11,792 bases of DNA, taken from Streptosporangiaceae bacterium (GTDB taxonomy: Bacteria; Actinomycetota; Actinomycetes; Streptosporangiales; Streptosporangiaceae). The DNA is taken from NCBI GenBank assembly GCA_030039095.1, contig JASHQP010000639.1:1-11792 (forward strand). Direction: 5' to 3'. Below are positions 1-10,254 of the stretch, in pieces (the stretch's first letter is position 1; every line of letters starts with the position of its first letter). The translations under genes and the position numbers were made by a program. The notes below the pieces were generated by a model that was given only the letters and a program-made list of their open reading frames with translations, searched no databases and was not told the DNA's origin.

Positions 1-744
1 CCCGCTCGTGACGAGCACCGCGGTGGCCGCCGCCGGCGGGCCCTCGGCCGGCAGCGCACCGAGGCCGCGGCCCTGGTCGAAGTCCCGCTGCCGCAGCCGC
101 CCGCGCTCGATGCCGGCCCATTCCGGGAAGGCCTCACGGGGAAACGCCCTTCCCGGGACACCGTCTCTTTCCGCGCTGCCCGCCGCCCGGGCCCACCGCC
201 GGACCTCGGCCCTGGCAATGGGGTCGAGGTCCTGCCTACGGCTCGCGGCGGTCACGATGTCCGCCAGGCGCTGATACGCGATGCCCGGCTCGACGAGCGC
301 CAGCGTGGCGCCCTCCGTGAACGCGTCGCGCTGCAGCCCGGCGAGCAGCCCGTGCGGCAGCGGCCGGGCGTCGAACGGGCCGCGGTGCGTGTGCCGGTGC
401 GGCAGCGCCTGCAGCATCCGCCACTCTTCGCTGGTCATCGGGGCCTCGTCGCCCAGCCTCACCCTGGCGAGCAGCCGGGGCGGGTCGGGAAGCAGCTCCA
501 CCCGGGGCAGGTAACCCAGCGAGCGCACCGCGAGGCGCAGGCCGAACAGGGCAGCGCCGCAGCTGATGATCATCTCGCGGCCGATCGGGTCCACGCCGAG
601 CTTGCGGCGCGGGTCGGCATACAGCTCGATCGCGTAGCGGCTGACGGAGAACCGCCACGGCTGTGTGTTGTGCACCGACGGCGCGCGCGCCGCCGTCTCG
701 ATCAGGTAGTCGACCTGGTCAGCGGGGATTGCAACGGTCGTCAT
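1..744 (-). CDS. acg-like: Acg-type nitroreductase-family protein, partial (3' end off window)
   Basis: The frame is open for 248 codons from ATG at 744 to the left edge, so the C-terminus lies outside the window. Residues 22-32 read PSVHNTQPWRF, the hallmark near-N-terminal motif of the Acg branch of the nitroreductase superfamily (Mycobacterium tuberculosis Rv2032/Acg). A second block, HRHTHRGPFDARPLP (about residues 116-130), also fits that family. Acg proteins bind FMN but are thought to sequester it rather than act as ordinary nitroreductases; that is family knowledge and not visible here. The start is preceded by AGGTGAG at a suitable distance. The gene diverges from a universal stress protein gene and shares the DosR-like box at 833-846, whose centre is about 95 bp upstream. 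Acg, HspX and universal stress proteins sit together in the mycobacterial DosR regulon, which matches this neighbourhood. The family call is firm; the exact activity is not. Confidence 0.88.
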   Translation of the reverse strand, partial: MTTVAIPADQVDYLIETAARAPSVHNTQPWRFSVSRYAIELYADPRRKLGVDPIGREMIISCGAALFGLRLAVRSLGYLPRVELLPDPPRLLARVRLGDEAPMTSEEWRMLQALPHRHTHRGPFDARPLPHGLLAGLQRDAFTEGATLALVEPGIAYQRLADIVTAASRRQDLDPIARAEVRRWARAAGSAERDGVPGRAFPREAFPEWAGIERGRLRQRDFDQGRGLGALPAEGPPAAATAVLVTSG

Positions 745-767
745 GCTTCTCACCTGGCTTTATCGCT

Positions 768-789
768 CCCAGCGTGTGCCCAGCGTGTG
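768..789. repeat. 11-bp tandem repeat in the divergent promoter region
   Basis: CCCAGCGTGTG occurs twice head to tail (768-778 and 779-789). It lies 24 bp upstream of the acg-like start and about 45 bp from the DosR-like box. It may be a direct-repeat operator or a small slippage duplication; the sequence cannot distinguish these. Confidence 0.6.
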
Positions 790-832
790 CCCGGCCGGGC
801 CCGCCCGGCCAGGGCCGTTCGGCGCCTGCGAG

Positions 833-846
833 GGGACGAAGGTCCC
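833..846. promoter_or_regulatory. DosR/DevR-like box (perfect inverted repeat)
   Basis: GGGAC-GAAG-GTCCC is a perfect 5+5 inverted repeat with a 4-bp spacer, the same arms and spacing as the core of the mycobacterial DosR box (GGGAC-TWWA-GTCCC). It lies between the divergent acg-like gene (centre to start about 95 bp) and the tandem universal stress protein gene (about 140 bp), and could serve both. The match to the DosR consensus is from established knowledge; actual binding is inferred. Confidence 0.72.
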
Positions 847-854
847 GCGCGGCC

Positions 855-868
855 GTGACCCTGATCAC
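855..868. promoter_or_regulatory. CRP/FNR-family-like palindrome
   Basis: GTGA-CCCTGA-TCAC is a perfect GTGA-N6-TCAC palindrome, the core of the CRP site TGTGA-N6-TCACA; the outermost T and A of that consensus are replaced (C and T). It starts 9 bp after the DosR-like box and lies 112 bp upstream of the stress protein start. Actinobacterial CRP homologues use this type of site. A single match of this length can occur by chance. Confidence 0.4.
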
Positions 869-979
869 TGTTGCCGCCACCCGCCGGGCGCCACGATCGG
901 ATGGACGGGAGCCGCTCTCGCGGCCCCGTGGCGGGCGGGGCCTCCGGCCGCCGAACGACCCCGGGAAGGGAACCGCGCC

Positions 980-1942
980 ATGACCGCGCCGATCGTTGCC
1001 GGAACCGACGGCTCCGAAGAATCCCTGGCCGCCACCGCGTGGGCCGCCGTCGAAGCCGCGCAGCGCCGGGTGCCGCTGTTCATCGTGCACGTCATGGAAC
1101 ACCACACCGGGCCGGAAGCCGACGCGCAGGTCGTGTGGCACGAGGTGCACCGCCACGGCTGGAGCCGGTACGACCTGCCGCACGGCGCACGGTCCGCACT
1201 GGCCCGGGCGGCACACCGCGCGGCAGACGCAGCGCCCGGCGTCGGTCTGCGCATCGCCGCCGTGTCCGGCCACGCCGACGAGGTACTGACCGCGATCACC
1301 GGCGAGGCGGCGCTGTTCGCGGTCGGGGCCCGTGGCACCGGGAGCGGCCGGTCCTCCGGGCTGCGGCTCGGCTCGGTAGCTCTCTGCCTGGCCACGCGCG
1401 CCCGGTGCCCGGTCGTGTTCACGGCGGCGGGCAGCCGGCCGGACGTCCGCGAGATCGTGGTGGGCGCCGACGACAGCGACGAGGCCAGCGCGGCCCTGGA
1501 GTTCGGCTTCGGGGAAGCCGGCGTGCGAGGCGCCCGGCTGAACGCCACGTACGCGTGGGAGCACCCGGAGACGGGGCGGCTCGACGGCTATCACGGCTGG
1601 GTGCTGTCGGTGGACCCGGTCGACAAGGGCGCAGCGGCGCTGCTGTCGGAGCAGGTCGCTTCGTGGCGGCACAAGTACCCCGAGGTGGCCGTCACCGAGA
1701 GCCCGGTCCGCGGTCACGCCGAGCGGGTCCTGGCCCTTGCCTCGCAGAGCACCGACCTTGTCGTGGTCGGCGGCCGCCGGGGCCCGGCATCGTCCATGGG
1801 CCTGGGTCCGGTCACCTATGCGATGCTGCGCCACGCTCAGTGCCCGGTGGCCGTCATCCCCGGCGGCATCGCGAATTGGGGCTTCCTGCCGGATCACCAG
1901 GGCCCGCCGGCCCGGTTGGCCGCCCGCATCATGGTCACGTAG
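980..1942 (+). CDS. Universal stress protein, tandem UspA domains (320 aa)
   Basis: The protein has two UspA-fold domains in tandem (about residues 1-150 and 155-305), a common actinobacterial form about twice the single-domain length. The first domain opens with IVAGTDGSEES and ends with an ATP-binding loop GARGTG followed by LGSVALCL, close to G-x2-G-x9-G-S. The second opens with IVVGADDSDEAS; its loop is GGRRGP followed by LGPVT, where the G-S pair is changed to G-P, so nucleotide binding by this half may be weaker. ATG at 980 is preceded by GGGAAGGGAA. The gene diverges from the acg-like gene with a DosR-like box between them, and its last 49 bp overlap, on the opposite strand, the end of the DHOD-like gene. 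Cytosolic; its likely role is as an ATP-binding stress or dormancy factor whose client is unknown. Confidence 0.93.
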   Translation: MTAPIVAGTDGSEESLAATAWAAVEAAQRRVPLFIVHVMEHHTGPEADAQVVWHEVHRHGWSRYDLPHGARSALARAAHRAADAAPGVGLRIAAVSGHADEVLTAITGEAALFAVGARGTGSGRSSGLRLGSVALCLATRARCPVVFTAAGSRPDVREIVVGADDSDEASAALEFGFGEAGVRGARLNATYAWEHPETGRLDGYHGWVLSVDPVDKGAAALLSEQVASWRHKYPEVAVTESPVRGHAERVLALASQSTDLVVVGGRRGPASSMGLGPVTYAMLRHAQCPVAVIPGGIANWGFLPDHQGPPARLAARIMVT

Positions 1943-2900
1943 CCCGCCCGCTCGTAGGCCGTCCGGTCCTGGTCGGCGGGAACCGCGAGCAGCCCGCGGA
2001 ACTCGGCGACGGTGGCGAAGTGCTTGCGGTCCATCCATTCGGACAGCCCGCCAAGAAGCACGCTCGCGTGCCCGGCGCCGTGCCGGAGGAGCGCCGAGGC
2101 GGTCATCACCACGTCGGCCCCGGCCAGCAGGTATCTCACCACATCGGACGAATCCCCGACCCCGGTGGTGGCGGCGAGCGATGCGCGGACCCGGCCGGCC
2201 AGCAGCGCAATCCAGGCCCGGGGCAGCCGTCCCTCGGCCGGGCTGGACAGCCCGAACGGGACGGTCACGGTCAGCGTCTCCGGGTCGATGTCCGGCTGCA
2301 GGAACCGGTTGAACAGCACCAGGCCGTCGGCCCCGGCCCGGTCGAGCCGCAGCGCCATCTCCCCGGTCGAGCTGAAGTACGGGCTGAGCTTCACCGCGAC
2401 CGGCACGCTGACCACGGCCTTGACCGTGGTCAGGATCTCGACGTGCCGCTGCTCCACGTCCCGGCCGGGGAACATGGGGTCGCCGGGCAGGTGGTAGATG
2501 TTCAGCTCGATCGCCGCCGCACCCGCGTCGGCCAGCGCCTTCGCGTAGTCGGTCCACCCTCCGGGGCTGGTCCCGTTCAGGCTCGCGATCACCGGCACGT
2601 CCACCGCGGCCGCGGCGCGCTCCAGCAGGCTCAGGTAGCGGTGCGGCCCGGGGCCGCCCTCGGCGCCGGGCGGAAAGTAGGACAGCGACTCGGCGAAGCT
2701 GTCGGTCCCGGCGTCGGCCAGCGCCGCGTTGTGCGCCGCCTCCCGCCGCAGCTGCTCCTCGAACAGCGAGTACAGCACGACCGCGCCCACGCCGGCGTCG
2801 GCCAGCCGCCGCACCCCGTCCACGGTGTTCGACAGCGGTGACGCGGACGCGACCAGCGGGTTGCGCAGCTCGAGGCCCAGGTACCGGGTCGACAGGTCCA

Positions 2901-2901
<1 letters not shown>
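1894..2901 (-). CDS. Dihydroorotate dehydrogenase-like flavoprotein (335 aa), third gene of the PFOR operon
   Basis: This is an FMN-type TIM barrel of the class 1 dihydroorotate dehydrogenase superfamily. Support comes from N-terminal LGLELRNPLVASASPLSN (about 8-25), VIASLNGTSPGGW in mid-barrel, VKLSPYFSS with K171, and the C-terminal phosphate-binding block TGVGDSSDVVRYLLAGAD. It is not a normal pyrimidine enzyme. The ELNxSCPN segment carrying the class 1 catalytic Cys reads IELNIYHLPGDP (N134 kept, Cys and the PN pair lost). The usual Lys-containing VTKS/T strand reads VVLYSLFEEQ. This matches the group annotated as dihydroorotate dehydrogenase-like, whose substrate is unknown to me. Its ATG (2901-2899) shares one base with the PFOR stop (TGATG), after a GGGGGAA ribosome site, so translation is probably coupled. 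A partner relationship like PreA to PreT is possible with the GltD-like protein two genes upstream; that is inference. Confidence 0.88.
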
Positions 2902-6505
<3,604 letters not shown>

Positions 6506-6509
<4 letters not shown>

Positions 6510-8170
6510 GGTCCCGCTTCCGTCCCCGAGCGCTCCCCGACCATCTCGATCGCGTGCACCGGGCACTGCTCGTAGCACACGCCGCAGCCGGTGCACCTGC
6601 CGTAGTCGAACTCGTACCGGTGCCCGGGCCCGAGCTTGATCACCGCATCCTCGGGGCAGGCGCCCAGGCAGCCGTCGCACTCGAAGCAGTTGCCGCAGGA
6701 CAGGCACCGCCGCGCCTCGTAGACCGCCTCCCGCTCGGACAGCCCGCCGACCACCTCGCTGAAGTCGGCGGTCCTCCGCTCGGGCTCTTCCTCCGGCTGG
6801 CGCCGCTGGGCCGCGTCGCCGAAGTACCACAGATTGAGTTGCCCGAACGCGACGAGGTCGTGTTTGGCCCGGCTCGCCGCGCCGGTCCCGCCGCCGTCGC
6901 GCAGCCAGGCGTCGATGTTCCTGGCCGCCTTCTTGCCGTGGCCGACGCCGACGGTCACGGTGCGCAGCGCCGGGACCATGTCGCCGCCCGCGAACACGCC
7001 GGGGCAGCCGGTCATCATCGTCGGCGCGACCCGCACGGTGCCGTCCGTGGCGAGTTCCACGCCGGGCAGGTTCCGCAGGAACCCGGTGTCGGCGTCCTGG
7101 CCGAGCGCGAGGATCACGGTGTCGGCGGCCAGCGTCTCGAACCGCCCGGTCGGGCGCGGGAACCCGGTCTCGTCGAGTTCCATGGCCTCGACGGTGAGCT
7201 CCGGGCCGTCGAACGCGGTGATCGTGCGCAGCCAGTTGATCGTCACGCCCTCCCGCTCGGCACCGGCCGCCTCTTCCTCGTGCGCGGGCATCTGCTCCCG
7301 GGTGCGCCGGTAGACGATCATCGCGTCGTCCGCACCCAGGCGGCGGGCGGTCCGTGCGGCGTCCATCGCGGTATCGCCGCCGCCGTACACCGCGACCCGC
7401 CTGCCGATCACCGGCCGCTCCCCCGAGGCCACGCCGCGCAGGAACGACACCGCGTCCACGATCCGGCCCGCGTCCCGGGCCGGGATGTCGACCCGCTTGG
7501 ACAGGTGCGCGCCGACCGCGACGAACGCGGCGTCGAACCCGCCGTCGCGCCGCTCGGCGTCCAGGTCGGTGACCCGGTGGCCGCGGCTGATGCGCACGCC
7601 GAGCGCCTCGATCCTGGCGATCTCCGCGTCGAGCACGTCGCGGGGCAGCCGGTAGGCGGGGATGCCGTAGCGCATCATCCCGCCGGGCGCGTCGCCCGCG
7701 TCGGCGATCTCGACCTCGTGGCCGAGCCTGGCCAGGTGGTAGGCGGCGGAAAGCCCGCTCGGCCCGGCGCCGACGACGAGCACCCGCTTGCCGGTGCGCC
7801 GCCCCGGGCGGCCGAACGCCCAGCCGCGGTCGCGCGCCAGGTCACCGAGGAACCGCTCGACCGCATGGATCGAGACCGCGCTGTCCAGGCTGGCCCGGTT
7901 GCACACCACCTCGCACGGGTGGTAGCAGACCCGGCCGTGGATCGCGGGCAGCGGGTTGTCGTCGGTGAGCTGGCGCCACGCCTGCTCGGGCCGGCCCGCC
8001 TGCGTGTGCGCCAGCCAGGCCTGGATGTTCTCGCCGGCCGGGCAGCCCGCGTTGCACGGCGGCAGCAGGTCGACGTACACCGGCCGCCGGTCCCGGACCG
8101 GTCCCGCCGTGGCCCGCACGTGCAGCAGGTCGGGCAGCGGCGTCATGTCGGGCCGCGTTGACTGATCCAC
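6506..8170 (-). CDS. GltD/PreT-like FAD- and NAD(P)-dependent oxidoreductase with N- and C-terminal iron-sulfur domains (554 aa)
   Basis: The domain order is as follows. An N-terminal iron-sulfur domain of the dihydropyrimidine dehydrogenase/GltD type has C39, C43, C82, C86 and C90. A FAD Rossmann motif, GAGPSG, lies at 134-139, followed by GGMMRYGIPAYRLP. An NAD(P) motif, GGGDTAMD, starts at 263. The FAD-closing motif GVFAGGD follows. The C-terminal two-cluster ferredoxin domain has C495/C498/C501/C505 and C526/C529/C532/C536, plus two extra cysteines, C489 and C492. Such proteins move electrons between NAD(P)H and a partner's clusters. With PFOR directly downstream, exchange between pyruvate-derived electrons and NAD(P)(H) is the likely job (inference). 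I chose GTG at 8170 over ATG at 8146 because GGAGGT (8174-8179) lies just upstream, whereas the ATG has no ribosome site. It is first in a three-gene operon and has a DosR-like box about 110 bp upstream. It could be labelled glutamate synthase small subunit, but no large subunit is nearby. Confidence 0.92.
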
Positions 8171-8198
8171 CGGACCTCCGCAGAAACTGCCGCCGATC

Positions 8199-8218
8199 GA
8201 GTGCCAAAGCGTGCACTC
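8199..8218. promoter_or_regulatory. Inverted repeat in the leader of the PFOR operon
   Basis: GAGTGC (8199-8204) and GCACTC (8213-8218) form a perfect 6-bp inverted repeat with an 8-bp spacer; the adjoining ATCG/CGAT bases extend it with one bulge. It lies 29-48 bp upstream of the GltD-like start, between the gene and the DosR-like box. It could be an operator or an RNA hairpin in the 5' leader; no identity is claimed. Confidence 0.35.
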
Positions 8219-8270
8219 CGATAGCACCGCGGCCGGCCCCGGACTCAGTAGAGACCAACGGCCGCGCGCG

Positions 8271-8288
8271 CCGGGACGAACGTCCCGG
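8271..8288. promoter_or_regulatory. DosR/DevR-like box (perfect, extended inverted repeat)
   Basis: CCGGGACGAACGTCCCGG holds the GGGAC-N4-GTCCC core (8273-8286), and symmetry extends to 8-bp arms around a central AA. It is the best copy in the window. Its centre is about 110 bp upstream of the PFOR operon start (minus) and about 98 bp upstream of the alcohol dehydrogenase start (plus), so it may control both divergent units. The resemblance to the mycobacterial DosR box is clear; binding is inferred. Confidence 0.78.
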
Positions 8289-8313
8289 GGTGGCCCCACC
8301 TCCGGCCCTATGT

Positions 8314-8323
8314 GCCACGTGGC
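8314..8323. promoter_or_regulatory. 10-bp perfect palindrome upstream of the alcohol dehydrogenase
   Basis: GCCACGTGGC is perfectly self-complementary and lies 55-64 bp upstream of the dehydrogenase start, in the core-promoter region. It could be a regulator half-pair, but it is short and GC-rich enough to be chance. Confidence 0.25.
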
Positions 8324-8377
8324 CCGGCGAGCAGCGTGGCTGGTGAGCAATGACGCGAGACAGAGGAGATGGTCGTC

Positions 8378-9418
8378 ATGCGAGCCCTCGTTTACCACGG
8401 ACCCGGCGCGAAGGCGTGGGAAGAGGTTCCCAAGCCGGAAATCATCGTCGACACCGACGCGATCGTGCGGGTGGACACGACCACGATCTGCGGAACGGAC
8501 CTGCACATTCTCAAGGGTGACGTGCCCGTCGTGACCGACGGGCGGATCCTGGGCCACGAGGCGGTCGGTACCGTCGAATCGGTCGGCAGCGGCGTGAAGA
8601 ACGTCCACCCCGGCGACCGCGTGCTCGTCTCGTGCGTCACCGTGTGCGGCACCTGCCGGTTCTGCCGCGAGGGTCATCCGGGGCAGTGCCTCGGCGGGGG
8701 CGGCTGGATCTTCGGGTACAAGATCGACGGCACTCAGGCCGAGTACGTCCGGGTCCCGTTCGCCGACGCCTCGACCTACCCGGTGCCCGACGGGGTGACC
8801 GACGAGAAGATCCTCATGCTGGCCGACATCCTGCCGACCGCCTATGAGGTCGGTGTCCTCAACGGCGGAGTGCAGCCGGGCGACGTCGTCGCGATCGTGG
8901 GTTCGGGGCCCATCGGGCTGTCCGCCATCACGGGCGCACGCCTGTTCAGCCCGAGCCACATCGTGGCGATCGACCTGGCGGACTCCAGGCTGGAGGCGGC
9001 GAAGCAGTTCGGCGCCGACGTAACCGTCAGCAACACCGCCGACGATCCGCTCGCGGTGATCAACTCGCTGACCGGCGGGCTCGGCGCCGATGTGTCGATC
9101 GAGGCGGTCGGTGTGCCCGCCACGTTCGAGCTCGCCGTCCAGCTTTCGCGGCCGGGCGGCAGGATCGCCAACATCGGCGTGCACGGCAAGCCAGCGACCC
9201 TGCACCTCGAGGATCAGTGGATCAGGGACATCACGATCACGACCGGGCTGGTGGACACGTACTCGACGCCGACGCTGCTGCGCCTGGTCACCAGCGGCCA
9301 GATCGACGCCGGGCGGTTCATCACCCACCGCTTCGCGCTGGGCGAATTCGACGAGGCCTACGACGTGTTCGCCCGGGCGGGCGAGACGGGCGCCCTCAAG
9401 GTCGTGCTGAGCCGGTAA
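8378..9418 (+). CDS. Zinc-dependent medium-chain alcohol dehydrogenase (346 aa)
   Basis: This is a medium-chain dehydrogenase/reductase with both zinc sites. The catalytic zinc ligands are C38 (CGTD) and H60/E61 (GHE). The structural zinc has C90, C93, C96 and C104 (CGTCRFC, then GQC). The coenzyme fold has GSGPIG at 174-179, and the acidic residue in VAIDLADS at the end of the second strand predicts NAD+ over NADP+. The length is normal. Of two in-frame ATGs, the second (8378) is chosen because GAGGAG (8363-8368) is correctly spaced from it and directly abuts the first (8369). The gene diverges from the PFOR operon across a DosR-like box and ends at a strong terminator. The likely reaction is interconversion of an alcohol with an aldehyde or ketone; the substrate is not predictable. 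Reoxidising NADH in hypoxia by reducing an aldehyde is a reasonable guess. Confidence 0.93.
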   Translation: MRALVYHGPGAKAWEEVPKPEIIVDTDAIVRVDTTTICGTDLHILKGDVPVVTDGRILGHEAVGTVESVGSGVKNVHPGDRVLVSCVTVCGTCRFCREGHPGQCLGGGGWIFGYKIDGTQAEYVRVPFADASTYPVPDGVTDEKILMLADILPTAYEVGVLNGGVQPGDVVAIVGSGPIGLSAITGARLFSPSHIVAIDLADSRLEAAKQFGADVTVSNTADDPLAVINSLTGGLGADVSIEAVGVPATFELAVQLSRPGGRIANIGVHGKPATLHLEDQWIRDITITTGLVDTYSTPTLLRLVTSGQIDAGRFITHRFALGEFDEAYDVFARAGETGALKVVLSR

Positions 9419-9424
9419 CGACCG

Positions 9425-9470
9425 GGAGGGCCGCGCCCGCCAGAACGTGGCGGGCGCGGCCCTCCTTTTT
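9425..9470 (+). terminator. Intrinsic terminator of the alcohol dehydrogenase gene
   Basis: A perfect 17-bp GC-rich stem (9425-9441 with 9449-9465) around the 7-nt loop AGAACGT is followed at once by TTTTT (9466-9470). It begins 7 bp after the stop codon. There is no T-run on the other strand, so it should act mainly on plus-strand transcripts. Confidence 0.93.
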
Positions 9471-9472
9471 CT

Positions 9473-9514
9473 GCCGCGCGGGCTGCGTGGTCAGCCGCGC
9501 GGGCTGCGTGGTCA
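9473..9514. repeat. 21-bp tandem duplication at the 3' end of the stress protein gene
   Basis: Two exact 21-bp copies lie head to tail (9473-9493 and 9494-9514), and the next two bases also match. The inner copy ends with the stop codon of the convergent universal stress protein gene, so the duplication adds a second TGA in the same frame just downstream of the first. Confidence 0.85.
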
Positions 9515-9928
9515 GCGGACCACGAGCACGGGCCGGTCGGCCAGGTGAATCACCTTGTGCGCGGTGCTGCCCAGGACCAGCCCGGCCAGGTCGCCCCGTC
9601 CTCGCGAGCCCATGATGATCACGCCGACGTCGAGGTTCTTGGCGTCATCGACGATCTCGCGGGCGGCGTAGCCGTAGATCGTGTTCCGCACGACGCCGTG
9701 CGCCTTGATCCCGGCCTTGGTGAGCTCCTCGACCGCGGCATCGACCTGCGCCTGCGCCTCGTCGGTCGTCTCCTTCTCGATCATTCCAGCGCGCGGCATG
9801 ACCTCGCGCTCCCGCAGATGCACCACCCACACTTCGCCGTGCGACAGCGACGCCAGGTCCCGGGCAGCGCTCAGCACATGCTCGGTGGCCTTCGAGTGAT
9901 CAACCGCGGCCAGCAGCTTGTCGTACAT
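9512..9928 (-). CDS. Universal stress protein, single UspA domain (138 aa)
   Basis: This is a single UspA domain of standard length. It begins MYDKLLAAVDHSKAT, with the usual Asp of the nucleotide pocket, and ends with the ATP-binding loop MGSRGRGDLAGLVLGSTAHKV (G-x2-G-x9-G-S intact), then RPVLVV. ATG at 9928 is chosen because GGGAAGGGAG lies about 8 bp upstream and the family begins here; further upstream codons in frame give no homologous sequence. A degenerate DosR-like box is centred about 85 bp upstream. The gene is convergent with the alcohol dehydrogenase. ATP binding is likely; the downstream role is unknown. Confidence 0.93.
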   Translation of the reverse strand: MYDKLLAAVDHSKATEHVLSAARDLASLSHGEVWVVHLREREVMPRAGMIEKETTDEAQAQVDAAVEELTKAGIKAHGVVRNTIYGYAAREIVDDAKNLDVGVIIMGSRGRGDLAGLVLGSTAHKVIHLADRPVLVVR

Positions 9929-10005
9929 CGTGTATCTCCCTTCCCGGGCCGGGCGCCCTGGCCCCGGCTGAACCAGATGATGATGACTGAATAACGGACT
10001 TGCCA

Positions 10006-10019
10006 GGGCCCAAGGTCCT
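10006..10019. promoter_or_regulatory. Degenerate DosR/DevR-like box
   Basis: GGGCC-CAAG-GTCCT keeps the 5-4-5 layout with one mismatch in each arm relative to GGGAC-N4-GTCCC. Its centre is about 85 bp upstream of the single-domain stress protein gene, similar to the spacing of the other boxes, and it abuts the end of the hspX-like fragment. On its own it would be weak; position and company support it. Confidence 0.5.
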
Positions 10020-10020
10020 C

Positions 10021-10254
10021 TCACGCCGGATTGATGTGCTGGATCATCCGGATCGGAATGCTGCGCCCGGCGTGATCCGCGTGACCGGCCTTCAGCGCGA
10101 CGCTGATCTCGAGAATCCCGTTGTTGCAGCAGGCTTGAATGTGCGTCTCGTCTGCGTTATCGGGAAGTGCCACTTTCCGGCAGAACGATCCATAGCGGAA
10201 CTCGCTGTGGCCGATCCCTTCCGATCGGTACCGTTCGTTCATCACGCGTTCGGC
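10021..10254 (-). pseudogene. HspX-like alpha-crystallin (Hsp20) fragment, N-terminus missing
   Basis: The frame encodes the second half of a small heat-shock protein: AERVMNERY, HSEFRYGSFCRKVALPDNAD, and NNGILEISVAL. This parallels AERTEQ, RSEFAYGSFVRTVSLP and KGILTVSVAV of M. tuberculosis HspX (Hsp16.3), recalled from memory. The N-terminal arm and first strands of the crystallin domain are absent. Homology starts at the codon right after the TGA of the upstream universal stress protein gene, in the same frame. The only plausible starts are GTG or ATG at 10245/10242, giving about 74 or 73 residues, without a convincing ribosome site. I read it as a deletion remnant. It might still be translated by reinitiation or readthrough, but a protein lacking half the domain should not form normal oligomers. 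Confidence 0.78.

Noticed and set aside
871..2841. 656-codon plus-strand frame across the usp and DHOD-like genes
   Set aside because: It is a shadow frame rich in Arg/Gly/Pro; the overlapping frames carry clear UspA and DHOD-fold motifs.
6510..6830. PFOR start extended upstream to an ATG at 6830
   Set aside because: The extension is a shadow of the GltD-like C-terminus (antifamily Arg-rich sequence). The family N-terminus begins at the GTG at 6509.
9948..9968. GCCGGG...CCCGGC inverted repeat in the leader of the single-domain usp gene
   Set aside because: It is a short GC-only stem in a GC-rich region with no T-run, and does not pair with the ribosome site. Not supportable as a riboswitch or terminator.
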